A stretch of 64,000 nucleotides of DNA from Polymorphospora lycopeni (lineage in GTDB: Bacteria; Actinomycetota; Actinomycetes; Mycobacteriales; Micromonosporaceae). The notes beneath the pieces were generated by a model that worked only from the letters and a program-made list of their open reading frames with translations, made no database searches and was not told the origin of the DNA. Every line of letters starts with the position of its first letter. Position 1 is the stretch's first letter. The stretch is from positions 20,009 to 84,008 of the forward strand of contig NZ_JBCGDC010000018.1 of assembly GCF_042237075.1 (NCBI RefSeq), in the 5' to 3' direction. Positions 56,323 through 63,914 of the stretch are shown here, piece after piece. A program made the position numbers and the translations under genes.

Positions 56323-56325
56323 CCG

Positions 56326-56418
56326 NNNNNNNNNNNNNNNNNNNNNNNNNNNNNNNNNNNNNNNNNNNNNNNNNNNNNNNNNNNNNNNNNNNNNNNNNNN
56401 NNNNNNNNNNNNNNNNNN
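56326..56418. other. Assembly gap (93 N) between two copies of a hairpin half
   Basis: The 21 bases before the hairpin end (56302-56322) are repeated exactly at 56419-56439. The gap may therefore be a false join across one hairpin, or hide tandem hairpins. Confidence 0.95.
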
Positions 56419-56469
56419 CCACCGCCGGTGGCCACCCCCACGGCGTCCCACCTCTTGGAATTACCTATC

Positions 56470-56483
56470 AAACCTATAGGTTT
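56470..56483. promoter_or_regulatory. Palindrome AAACCTATAGGTTT over the cysteine dioxygenase promoter
   Basis: Perfect 14-bp palindrome in an AT-rich island. A -10-like TAGTCT lies at 56491-56496, so the palindrome covers the -35 position. This is a likely operator for a sulfur- or redox-responsive regulator; the cognate protein is not identified. Confidence 0.6.
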
Positions 56484-56537
56484 TCTGGGCTAGTCTGGAG
56501 CGCGGTTGCACCGCACGAGAACCGCGAGGACTGGTTC

Positions 56538-56999
56538 ATGACTCTCACCTCCCCGGCCCCGACCGACCTGCACGCGGTCGCCCGGCGCCACGCGGCCGAC
56601 CCGGCGTCCTGGCCGGTACGACCCCACTTCGACCCGGTCGACCGCTGGTACCACCGGCTCGCCGTCGCCGACGACCACGAGGTCTGGCTGCTGACCTGGC
56701 TGCCCGGCCAGCACACCGACCTGCACGACCACGGCGGCTCTTCGGGCGCCTTCGTCGTGGTGTCGGGCACCCTGACCGAGGAGGTCGTCGCCGGCGGCCG
56801 GCTGCGGCCCGCCCGGCTGCCGGCCGGCGCCGGGCGCCGGTTCGGCGCGCACCACGTGCACCGGGTCGCCAACCGCGACGACGAGCCGGCCGTCAGCCTG
56901 CACGTCTACGGTCCGGCCCTGCGCACCATGACCCGCTACCGTCTCGCCGGCGGCCGGCTGCGGGTGGCCGAGGTGGAGATGGCCGGCGTCTCCTGGTGA
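56538..56999 (+). CDS. Cysteine dioxygenase
   Basis: 153 residues, ATG. Cupin fold with the iron ligands in HTDLHDHGGSSGAFVVVSG (HxH) and FGAHHVHRVAN (third His). It oxidises cysteine to cysteine sulfinate. Length and the RYRLAGG...W ending fit bacterial CDOs. No strong ribosome site beyond GCGAGGA 10 nt upstream. It leads a short operon with a rhodanese and a winged-helix protein. Confidence 0.9.
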   Translation: MTLTSPAPTDLHAVARRHAADPASWPVRPHFDPVDRWYHRLAVADDHEVWLLTWLPGQHTDLHDHGGSSGAFVVVSGTLTEEVVAGGRLRPARLPAGAGRRFGAHHVHRVANRDDEPAVSLHVYGPALRTMTRYRLAGGRLRVAEVEMAGVSW

Positions 57000-57027
57000 C
57001 GACAGCCCGCGAGAAAGGCGCAGACAA

Positions 57028-57525
57028 GTGAGCGTCCGGCAGAAGACCCCCGACCTGAGCTGTCCGGCCCGGCCACCGGCCGGTGCCCGCGGCATCGACC
57101 AGATCCTCGAACAGGCCCGGACCCGGCTGCACCGGATGGACCCGGAGACCGCCCACCTCGCCCACCGGGGCGGCGCGGTCCTCGTCGACATCCGGCCGGC
57201 CGCCCAGCGGGCCGCCCACGGCACGATCCCCGGTGCGCTCGTCGTCGAGCGCAACGTCCTGGAGTGGCGCTTCGACCCGCGCAGCGGCGCCCGGCTGCCG
57301 GTCGCCGACCGGTACGACCTGCCGGTGGTGGTCTTCTGCCAGGAGGGCTACACCTCGTCCCTGGCCGCCGCCTCGCTCCAGGACCTGGGGCTGCACCTGG
57401 CCACCGACATCGCCGGCGGGTTCGCCGCCTGGCGGATCGCCGGGCTGCCGGCGTTCGGGCCGACCGACATCTACGCGCACCTGACCGTTGCACCCGCGGC
57501 GACCGCCGCAGGGGTGAACACCTGA
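57028..57525 (+). CDS. Rhodanese-like sulfurtransferase
   Basis: 165 residues, GTG with GAGAAAGG upstream. A single rhodanese domain: VLVDIRPAAQRAAHGTIPGALVVERNVLEWR and the active loop VVVFCQEGYTSSLAAASL with the persulfide-forming Cys. Paired with cysteine dioxygenase, it points to cysteine/persulfide homeostasis. The C-terminal tail is short and Ala-rich. Confidence 0.9.
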   Translation: MSVRQKTPDLSCPARPPAGARGIDQILEQARTRLHRMDPETAHLAHRGGAVLVDIRPAAQRAAHGTIPGALVVERNVLEWRFDPRSGARLPVADRYDLPVVVFCQEGYTSSLAAASLQDLGLHLATDIAGGFAAWRIAGLPAFGPTDIYAHLTVAPAATAAGVNT

Positions 57526-57571
57526 TCTCCCGCGCCATCCCGCGAGGGGTCACCACCACCGAGGAGGACCC

Positions 57572-58231
57572 ATGACGGTCACCGCGATCTCCCCACGCGC
57601 GACCCAGTCGCCCGGCCACCCCCGCCCGGCGCTGTCCCGGCGCCGCCCGGCCACGCCGCCGGAGGCGCCACCGCAGCGGGAGCGGGACACCCTGGCGGCC
57701 CTGACCGTGACCGTCGACATCAGCCTCGGCGCCGGCGGCACCTCGCCGGAGGCCACCCAGCTCCTGGAGATGGTCCGTGACCTGGTCGAGCGCGGTGGCG
57801 GCACGGTGACCGTGGCGCCGCACCCGCAGGACCGGCCGGCCGGCGCGCTCCCGCCCCGTCCGGTGACCGGCGCCGACGACGCCGACCCGACGGTCGGGGC
57901 CGGGCCGGAGCCCGCCGACGACGACCCGGAGGTGCTGCGCGTCTTCGCCTCGTCGCGGGTGGTGACCCGGGCCGGCGCCGAGGTGCCGCTGACCCGGCTC
58001 GAGTTCGACCTGCTGCTGTTCCTCGCCGAGCACCCGCGCCGGGTCTTCACCCGCCTCCAGTTGCTCAACAGCGTGTGGGGCTACGACCACGCCGTGGCCC
58101 GCACCGTCGACGTGCACGTCCGCCGGCTGCGCGCCAAGATCGGCGAGCGGGTGCCACTGGTGACCACCGTGTACGGGGTGGGCTACCGTCTCGCCGACGA
58201 GGCCCGGGTGCACATCCGGCACGGGGCGTGA
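57572..58231 (+). CDS. OmpR-type winged-helix protein without receiver domain (copy 1)
   Basis: 219 residues, ATG with GAGGAGG upstream. No receiver domain: the N-terminal part has a Pro/Arg-rich lead and then a small alpha/beta segment (TVTVDISLGAG...LLEMVRDLVERGGGTVTV). The C-terminal ~100 residues are a winged helix: LTRLEFDLLLFLAEHPRRVFTR, WGYDHAVARTVDVHVRRLR, VYGVGYRLADE. It lacks any phosphorylation site. A paralogue with the same small N-terminal segment lies 1.1 kb on. Likely a regulator of the sulfur genes before it (inference). Confidence 0.85.
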   Translation: MTVTAISPRATQSPGHPRPALSRRRPATPPEAPPQRERDTLAALTVTVDISLGAGGTSPEATQLLEMVRDLVERGGGTVTVAPHPQDRPAGALPPRPVTGADDADPTVGAGPEPADDDPEVLRVFASSRVVTRAGAEVPLTRLEFDLLLFLAEHPRRVFTRLQLLNSVWGYDHAVARTVDVHVRRLRAKIGERVPLVTTVYGVGYRLADEARVHIRHGA

Positions 58232-58253
58232 ACCGACCCCGCCATGCTCACAG

Positions 58254-59177
58254 TCAGGCCAGCCAGGCGGCCGCCAGGGCCAGCGTGACCGCGCCGGCGA
58301 GCGTCGACAGCACCACGGTGTCGCGGGCCAGGCCCGCCGACCGCCGGTAGCGGGTCGCGAACACGAACACGTTCTGCGCGGTCGGCAGGGCGGAGGTGAC
58401 GACCGCGGCCAGCAACGCCGGCCCGGAAAGGCCGAGGGCGTACCGGGCGACGACGTACGCCACCAGCGGCTGCACCAGCACCTTCAGCGCGACGGCCAGG
58501 TAGCGGTCGCGGGTGTCGTCGGCCGGCGCGAACGGCTTGCTGCCCGGCAGCGACACGCCCAGCGCGATCAGGGCCAGCGGTACGGCCGCCGAGCCGACCA
58601 CCTCGACCGGGGCCAGCAGGGCGTCGGGCGGCCGCCACCCGACCGCCGACACGAGCAGCCCGAGCGCGGAGGCGAGCATCACCGGGTTGCGGACCGGCAT
58701 CAGCAGGAGCCGCCGGGGCGACGGGCGCCGGCCGGTCGTGGTCACGTCGAGCACGGCGAGCGCCAACGGGGCGGCCAGCAGCACCTGGAAGAGCAGCACC
58801 GGTGCGATGAACGACACGTCGCGAAGGACGTACGCGGCGATCGGGATGCCGAGGTTGCCGGCGTTGACGTACGACGCGGCCAGGGTGCCGATCGTCACCT
58901 GCCCGGCGTCGCGGCGCCACCACAGCCGGGCGACCAGCGCATACGCCGCGGCGACGGCGAGCGTGCTGGCGACGAACGCGGCGAGCGCGGGCGTGAGCAC
59001 GTCGCCCGGTGACGCTCCGGCCAGCGTGACGAACAGCAGGGCCGGCGTCGCCACGTAGAAGGCGAGCCGGGCCAGCACCTCGGCGCCGTGCGGACCGAGC
59101 AGGTCGCGCCGCCCGACGAGATATCCGAGGGCGGTGACCGCCCAGATGGTCGCGAATCCGGTTAGTACCCCAGGCAT
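58254..59177 (-). CDS. AEC-family transporter
   Basis: 307 residues, ATG at 59177 with GGAGG 8 nt upstream. About ten hydrophobic helices. Typical features are NAGNLGIPIAAYVL in the first half and LPTAQNVFVFATRYRR in the second, the two discontinuous helices of auxin-efflux-carrier proteins. Substrates in bacteria are usually carboxylates such as malate. It is placed between two paralogous regulators and reads away from the second. Confidence 0.88.
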   Translation of the reverse strand: MPGVLTGFATIWAVTALGYLVGRRDLLGPHGAEVLARLAFYVATPALLFVTLAGASPGDVLTPALAAFVASTLAVAAAYALVARLWWRRDAGQVTIGTLAASYVNAGNLGIPIAAYVLRDVSFIAPVLLFQVLLAAPLALAVLDVTTTGRRPSPRRLLLMPVRNPVMLASALGLLVSAVGWRPPDALLAPVEVVGSAAVPLALIALGVSLPGSKPFAPADDTRDRYLAVALKVLVQPLVAYVVARYALGLSGPALLAAVVTSALPTAQNVFVFATRYRRSAGLARDTVVLSTLAGAVTLALAAAWLA

Positions 59178-59376
59178 CGGACCATCCTCCCGGCCCGCTA
59201 CTATTTTCCCGTCCTCGGTACGCAGAGCGAGCAATCGATTCCCGTGTGTCGGTTGTTTGTCACATTCCCGCAACGCCGAAGACCCTTGACCGCTGCTCCG
59301 GTGGCCGGAAGCATCGGTTCGTGCCTTGGGGGAGGTCCCTGCGGCGCACCCGACGTTCGGACCCGCAAGGAGGACC

Positions 59377-60048
59377 ATGTCGGTCAGCCCCGCACCATCG
59401 CGTGCCGGATGGCACATGCCGCAACCGGCAGGTCCGGGCCGCCCACCGGCGGCCTCCCGCCGGCCCGCCAGTTCGGCGAGCACCGGCAGCCCACCGGCCG
59501 GCGGCCCCGCCGGTCCAGCCGCTTCCACCGGTACGGCCGGTCCCGCGCTGACGGTGACCCTGTCGATCCCGCTCGCCAACGAGGAGGCGCTGACGCCGCC
59601 GGCCCGGCGGCTGCTCGACGCCGCCCGGGAGTTGCTGGCCAGCGGCGACGGCGCGGTCAACGTCGTGGTCGCCGGCGAGCCGCGGGTCGACGTGGTCGCC
59701 CCGCGCCGGCCCGTACGCGCGGCCCCGCCCAGCCCGGCACCCGGCCCCGGCCTGCACCTGATGCTCGCCTCGCGGACCGTCATGCTCGACGGTGAGCCGC
59801 TGCCGCTGACCAAGCTGGAGTTCGACCTCCTGCACCACCTCGTCGCGCACCCCCGGCGGGTCTTCACCCGCCAGCAACTGCTCGACGCGGTGTGGGGATA
59901 CGCGCAGACCGGCGAACGGACCGTCGACGTCCACATCCGACGGCTGCGGGTGAAGATCGGCGAGCGGGTGCCGCTGGTGACGACCGTCTACGGTGTCGGC
60001 TACCGCCTCGCCGACGACGCCCCGATCACCATCGACCACAACGGCTGA
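59377..60048 (+). CDS. OmpR-type winged-helix protein without receiver domain (copy 2)
   Basis: 223 residues, ATG with AGGAGG upstream, preferred to an earlier in-frame codon. Domain order equals copy 1: a Pro/Ser-rich lead, a small alpha/beta segment (TVTLSIPLANE...LLDAARELLASGDGAVNV), then the winged helix LTKLEFDLLHHLVAHPRRVFTR, WGYAQTGERTVDVHIRRLR, VYGVGYRLADD. The DNA-binding parts are nearly identical in recognition region, so the two may share sites. Confidence 0.85.
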   Translation: MSVSPAPSRAGWHMPQPAGPGRPPAASRRPASSASTGSPPAGGPAGPAASTGTAGPALTVTLSIPLANEEALTPPARRLLDAARELLASGDGAVNVVVAGEPRVDVVAPRRPVRAAPPSPAPGPGLHLMLASRTVMLDGEPLPLTKLEFDLLHHLVAHPRRVFTRQQLLDAVWGYAQTGERTVDVHIRRLRVKIGERVPLVTTVYGVGYRLADDAPITIDHNG

Positions 60049-60053
60049 CCATC

Positions 60054-60683
60054 CTGAACGTACGTCCCATCGCGCCGGTGCGGCTCGTCGACGAACTCGT
60101 CGACCGGCTCGCCGACGAGCACCCCGGCCACCGGCTGCGGGTCGCCGTCGACGGCGCGCCCGCCGCCGCACCCGACCAGCTCGCCGACGCGCTGGTCGAC
60201 CCGCTGCGGGCCCGGGGCCGGCCGACGCTGCGGGTGGCCGCCGGCGACTTCCTGCGCCCCGCCTCCCTGCGCTACGAGCAGGGCCGCACCAACCCGGACT
60301 CGTTCTACTGGGGCTGGCTCGACGAGGCCGGGCTGCGCCGCGAGGTGCTCGACCCCGCCGGCCCGGACGGCACCGGCCGGATCCTGCCGTCGCTGTGGAA
60401 CGCCGAGACCGACCGGGCCAGCCGCGCCGACTACGCGACCCTGCCACCCGGCGGGATCGTCGTCGTCAGCGGCGCCCTCCTGCTCGGCGGCGGCCTGCCG
60501 TTCGACTTCTCCGTCCACCTGGTCCTGTCGGCGGCCGCCCTCGCCCGGCGCACCGCCGCCGACGAGGCGTGGACGCTGCCCGCCTACGCCCGATACGCCG
60601 ACGAGGTGGCACCGCAGTCGTTCGCCGACGTCGTCGTACGGATGGACGACCCGCGCCACCCGGCCCTGGTCGAGCCCACCTGA
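60054..60683 (+). CDS. Uridine kinase-like protein with degenerate P-loop
   Basis: About 209 residues. The start is uncertain: residues LNVRPIAPVRLVDEL look conserved but lack an ATG or GTG, so a CTG at 60054 is listed; the first GTG is at 60078. The P-loop position reads VAVDGAPAAAPDQLADAL, without the GK[ST] of active kinases, while later blocks (DFLRPASLRYEQGRTNPDSFYW, GIVVVSGALLLG, PFDFSVHLVLS) keep the uridine-kinase-like order. Catalysis is doubtful; similar degenerate loops are, as I recall, usual in this actinobacterial family. Confidence 0.75.
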   Translation: MNVRPIAPVRLVDELVDRLADEHPGHRLRVAVDGAPAAAPDQLADALVDPLRARGRPTLRVAAGDFLRPASLRYEQGRTNPDSFYWGWLDEAGLRREVLDPAGPDGTGRILPSLWNAETDRASRADYATLPPGGIVVVSGALLLGGGLPFDFSVHLVLSAAALARRTAADEAWTLPAYARYADEVAPQSFADVVVRMDDPRHPALVEPT

Positions 60684-60809
60684 CCGGGTGGATCTTCCGC
60701 CGGAGTGGTTTGGCGGAGCTCGGGCCGGGGTATCCCGCCGGCTCAAGGTGGTCAACGGTGCACGCACCCGACCGGTCACCGTCACTTCTCCTGAAAGGCC
60801 AGGCAGCGC

Positions 60810-61202
60810 ATGCTCGTCAACGAAGCGGTCGGCACGCGCCAGGTCGACGTCGACCAGATCCGACTCTCGCTGCAGGCTCGTCACGACGAGCTGACCAACG
60901 AATACGAGGAGGCGGTCGCGCAGAGCCAGGTGCTCCGACTGGTCGAGGTCGGCGACACGGCCGGCGACGACCAGGCCGACAGCGGTACCAAGACCGCGGA
61001 GCGGGACACCGCACAGTCCCTGCTGCGGACCATCCTGGACCGCCGGGCCCAGTACGAGCACGCCCTGAGCCGCCTGGCCGAGGGCACGTACGGCCGGTGC
61101 GAGGGTTGCACCGAGCCCATCCCGGTCGAACGGCTGGAGATCTACCCGTCGGCGACCACCTGCGTGAAGTGCAAGCAGACCCGCGAACGGCGGGCCGCCT
61201 GA
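60810..61202 (+). CDS. TraR/DksA-type zinc-finger protein
   Basis: 130 residues, ATG with GAAAGG upstream. An N-terminal helical part (about 15-85, coiled-coil-like) carries DQADSGTKTAERDTAQSLL. The C-terminal C4 zinc finger reads YGRCEGCTEPIPVERLEIYP and TTCVKCK. DksA/TraR proteins enter the RNA polymerase secondary channel; in actinobacteria RbpA/CarD-like roles dominate and this family is less defined. The coil-tip acidic residues that DksA needs are not clearly present. Confidence 0.85.
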   Translation: MLVNEAVGTRQVDVDQIRLSLQARHDELTNEYEEAVAQSQVLRLVEVGDTAGDDQADSGTKTAERDTAQSLLRTILDRRAQYEHALSRLAEGTYGRCEGCTEPIPVERLEIYPSATTCVKCKQTRERRAA

Positions 61203-61217
61203 GCCCCGTCACCCGTC

Positions 61218-62186
61218 GTGGGTGACATCCTGGTCGGTACCGCCTCCTGGACCGACCGCACCCTGCTCGACTCGGGCTGGTACCCGGCCTCGGCCGACAC
61301 ACCCGAGAAGCGGCTGGCGTACTACGCCGGCAGGTTCCCGATCGTCGAGGTGGACGCGACGTACTATTCGCCGCCGGCGGAGCGGACAGCGCAGTTGTGG
61401 GCTGCCCGCACGCCGGCGGCGTTCACGTTCAACATCAAGGCGTTCAGCCTGCTCACCGGCCACCCGACGAAGGTGTCGGCGATCTACAAGGACCTGCGGC
61501 CGCAGACCGACAAGCGCAACGTCTATCCCGACGACCTGCCCCCGCAGACGTACGAGGAGATCTGGACCCGGTTCCTGTCCGCGCTCGATCCGCTGGCCGA
61601 CGCCGGCAAGCTCGGCGCCGTCCTCTTCCAGTTCCCACCCTGGTACGCCATCTCCCGCGCCCACAAGGAATACCTGGTCGAGGTACGCGACCGCTGCCGC
61701 CCGCTCCGGGCGGTCTTCGAGTTCCGGCACGAATCCTGGTTCAAGGGCGCCAACCGCGACGAGACGCTGGACTTCCTGCGCGGGCACCGGCTGCCGTACG
61801 TGGCCGNGGCGGTCTTCGAGTTCCGGCACGAATCCTGGTTCAAGGGCGCCAACCGCGACGAGACGCTGGACTTCCTGCGCGGGCACCGGCTGCCGTACGT
61901 GGCCGTCGACATGCCGCAGGGCCACCGGTCGTCGGTGCCGCCGGTGCTCGCCGCCACCGCCGACCTCGCCGTCGTCCGGTTCCACGGCCACAGCGACAAG
62001 TGGACCAGCCGCGACATCCACGAGAAGTTCGGCTACGACTACTCCGACCGGGAGTTGCGCGACTGGGCGCCGAAACTGCGCGAACTCGCCGACTCGGCCG
62101 ACCGGACCCACGTGCTGATGAACAACTGCTACCGCGACTTCGCCCAGCGCAACGCGCGTACCCTCACCGAACTGCTCGCCGGCTGA
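61218..62186 (+). CDS. DUF72 protein, carrying an artefactual 33-residue duplication
   Basis: 322 residues as assembled, from a GTG 15 bp after the zinc-finger gene. DUF72 TIM barrel: ILVGTASWTDRTLLDSGWYP, RFPIVEVDATYYSPP, VFEFRHESWF, ADLAVVRFHGHSDKW and YDYSDRELRDW. The block from AVFEFRHESWF to LPYVA occurs twice, encoded by identical 98-bp stretches separated by one N. Removing one gives about 289 residues, nearer family size. Function is unknown. Confidence 0.9.
   Translation: MGDILVGTASWTDRTLLDSGWYPASADTPEKRLAYYAGRFPIVEVDATYYSPPAERTAQLWAARTPAAFTFNIKAFSLLTGHPTKVSAIYKDLRPQTDKRNVYPDDLPPQTYEEIWTRFLSALDPLADAGKLGAVLFQFPPWYAISRAHKEYLVEVRDRCRPLRAVFEFRHESWFKGANRDETLDFLRGHRLPYVAXAVFEFRHESWFKGANRDETLDFLRGHRLPYVAVDMPQGHRSSVPPVLAATADLAVVRFHGHSDKWTSRDIHEKFGYDYSDRELRDWAPKLRELADSADRTHVLMNNCYRDFAQRNARTLTELLAG
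61709..61905. repeat. 98-bp exact duplication around a single N (assembly join)
   Basis: 61709-61806 and 61808-61905 are identical, with N at 61807. The period of 99 keeps the frame. Exactness and the lone N point to two overlapping contig ends joined without merging. Confidence 0.95.
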
Positions 62187-62299
62187 TCCCGGCCCGGTTC
62201 GTCCGGGCCGGGTGAGGCGGGCTCACCCGGCGCCGGGGGAGGCTGGCGACGGCCGGTGGCACCCGGGTCGCCGTCGTCGGAGAGAGGAGTGGTGCCGCG

Positions 62300-62728
62300 A
62301 TGAGCAAGACGCCGCAAGCCGCCATCGACACCTCGATGGACAAGCTCAACCTCATCCTGAAGGAGATCGAAGAGGCGTACGGGTGGCCGAAGGAACGCCG
62401 CGCCCAGTCGTACGCCGCACTCCGGTCGGTCCTGCACGTGCTGCGTGACCGCCTGCCGGTGCAGGAGAGCGCGGAGTTCGCCGCGCAGCTGCCGCTGATC
62501 GTCCGGGGCCTGTACTACGAGGGCTGGGACCCGGCCGCGGTGCCGATGAAGATGGGCCGCGAGGAGTTCCTCGACCGGGTCCGCCAGGACTTCCGCCGCG
62601 ACCTGCCGGGCGGCGCCGAACTGCTGGTGCAGACCACGCTGCAGGCGCTGCACCGGCACGTCACCGAGGGCGAGTGGCAGGACGTGAAGAGCGACATGCC
62701 CACCGAACTCGCGGCCATCATCCCCTGA
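62300..62728 (+). CDS. DUF2267 protein
   Basis: 142 residues, ATG with GAGAGGAG upstream. All-helical: TSMDKLNLILKEIEEAYGWPK, AALRSVLHVLRDRLPVQESAEFAAQLPLIVRGLYYEGW and the second half EEFLDRVRQDF...HRHVTEGEWQDV, typical of DUF2267. The paralogous halves resemble stress proteins of unknown action. Followed by a GATC-bounded palindrome. Confidence 0.9.
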   Translation: MSKTPQAAIDTSMDKLNLILKEIEEAYGWPKERRAQSYAALRSVLHVLRDRLPVQESAEFAAQLPLIVRGLYYEGWDPAAVPMKMGREEFLDRVRQDFRRDLPGGAELLVQTTLQALHRHVTEGEWQDVKSDMPTELAAIIP

Positions 62729-62792
62729 CCGGGGCGGGGCTCACCGGCACCCGCGGGTGGGGTGCCTGCCGGGGTGCGTGCGGGCGCGTTCC

Positions 62793-62859
62793 GGTGATCG
62801 TCTGCGGTTCGGGCGGCGCTGGAACGGCGTGTCGAGTGCCGTGACCGCAGACGATCACC
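62793..62859. repeat. GATC-containing palindrome before the folD leader
   Basis: Perfect 16-bp arms GGTGATCGTCTGCGGT (62793-62808) and ACCGCAGACGATCACC (62844-62859). GATC to GATC spans 61 bp (62796-62856). It may terminate the DUF2267 transcript. Confidence 0.88.
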
Positions 62860-62899
62860 TGTCGCCCCGCCGGGGCCGCCCGGGCGGGGACTAAGGTGG

Positions 62900-63010
62900 A
62901 CGGGCGGACCGTGACTGGCGACGGCGCCCGACCGGGGGCCGGGGTGGATCACCACGGGGGAGCGGCCGCGCCGAACCACTCCGCGCGCCGTACGCCTGGG
63001 CACCGGGACC
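62900..63010 (+). ncRNA. ZTP (pfl) riboswitch upstream of folD
   Basis: The conserved parts appear in order: GTGACTGGCGA at 62911, GTGGATCACCACGGGGGAGC at 62944-62963, and CCGTACGCCTGGGCA at 62988-63002, the pseudoknot-forming 3' block. ZTP riboswitches sense the purine intermediate ZMP/ZTP, which builds up when 10-formyl-THF is short, and commonly control folD. Boundaries are approximate. Confidence 0.85.
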
Positions 63011-63033
63011 GACCATCGTCGAGAGGTCCCCGC
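63003..63033 (+). promoter_or_regulatory. Expression-platform hairpin covering the folD ribosome site
   Basis: CGGGACC (63004-63010) can pair with GGTCCCCG (63025-63032), burying or flanking GAGAGG before the GTG at 63036. This suggests ligand-dependent control of translation rather than termination. Confidence 0.55.
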
Positions 63034-63035
63034 CC

Positions 63036-63914
63036 GTGTCCGAACAGGTCACCACCACCGCCCGTCCGCTGCCCGGCGCACCCGTCGCCGAAGCCGTCTA
63101 CGCCGAGGTCACCGACCGGGTCGCCGCCCTGCGGGCCGCCGGTACGGTGCCCGCGCTGGCCACCGTCCTGGTCGGCGACGACCCGGCGAGCGCCGGCTAC
63201 ATCCGGATGAAGCAGCAACGAGCCGCCGACCTCGGCTTCGCGTCACCGCACCTGCACCTGCCCGCCGACGCCTCCACGGCCGACCTGGCCGCCGCGATCG
63301 ACTCGCTCAACGCCGACCCGGCCGTACACGCGATCCTGGTCCAGCACCCGATCCCGGCCCACCTCGACTACGCGCGGGCGCTGCTGCGCATCGACCCCGC
63401 CAAGGACGTCGACGGCCTGCACCCGACCAGCCTCGGCCGGCTCGCCGCCGGACTTCCCGGCCCGGTGCCGTGCACGCCCGCCGGCATCGAGGCGCTGCTC
63501 GCCTTCCACGGCGTGCCGGTCGCCGGCCGCGACGTCGTCGTGCTCGGCCGGGGCACCACACTCGGCCGGCCGCTGGCGATGCTGCTGGCCCAGAAGCGGG
63601 CCACCGCCGACGCGGCGGTCACCGTCGTGCACAGCGGGGTACCGGACTGGGCGCGGCACACCCGCCGGGCCGACATCGTCATCGCCGCGGTCGGCGTACC
63701 CGGCATCCTGTGCCCGGAGCACATCCGGCCCGGTGCGGTCGTCGTCGGAGGCGGGGTCCGCTACGAGGGCCGTCGCCTGCTGCCCGACGTCGACGAGGCG
63801 TGCGAGGCGGTGGCCGGAGCGATCACGCCCCGGGTCGGCGGCGTCGGCCCGACCACGGTCGCGATGCTCTTCCGCAACGCCGTCGAACTGGCCGAGCAGG
63901 CAACCCACCCCTGA
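63036..63914 (+). CDS. folD: Bifunctional methylene-tetrahydrofolate dehydrogenase/cyclohydrolase
   Basis: 292 residues, GTG start. It interconverts 5,10-methylene-, methenyl- and 10-formyl-THF, supplying one-carbon units for purines. Motifs: SAGYIRMKQQRAADLG (catalytic Tyr and Lys), ILVQHPIPAHLD, IDPAKDVDGLHP, VVLGRGTTLGRPLAMLLAQ (Rossmann loop, usually GRSxxVGxP; here TTLG) and the closing GGVGPTTVAML. Regulated by the ZTP riboswitch in its leader. The final ~70 bases of the window hold no gene, only CCCCGGCG repeats. Confidence 0.95.
   Translation: MSEQVTTTARPLPGAPVAEAVYAEVTDRVAALRAAGTVPALATVLVGDDPASAGYIRMKQQRAADLGFASPHLHLPADASTADLAAAIDSLNADPAVHAILVQHPIPAHLDYARALLRIDPAKDVDGLHPTSLGRLAAGLPGPVPCTPAGIEALLAFHGVPVAGRDVVVLGRGTTLGRPLAMLLAQKRATADAAVTVVHSGVPDWARHTRRADIVIAAVGVPGILCPEHIRPGAVVVGGGVRYEGRRLLPDVDEACEAVAGAITPRVGGVGPTTVAMLFRNAVELAEQATHP

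Noticed and set aside
61709..61905. Genuine internal repeat in DUF72
   Set aside because: Exact nucleotide identity plus a single N indicates a contig overlap.
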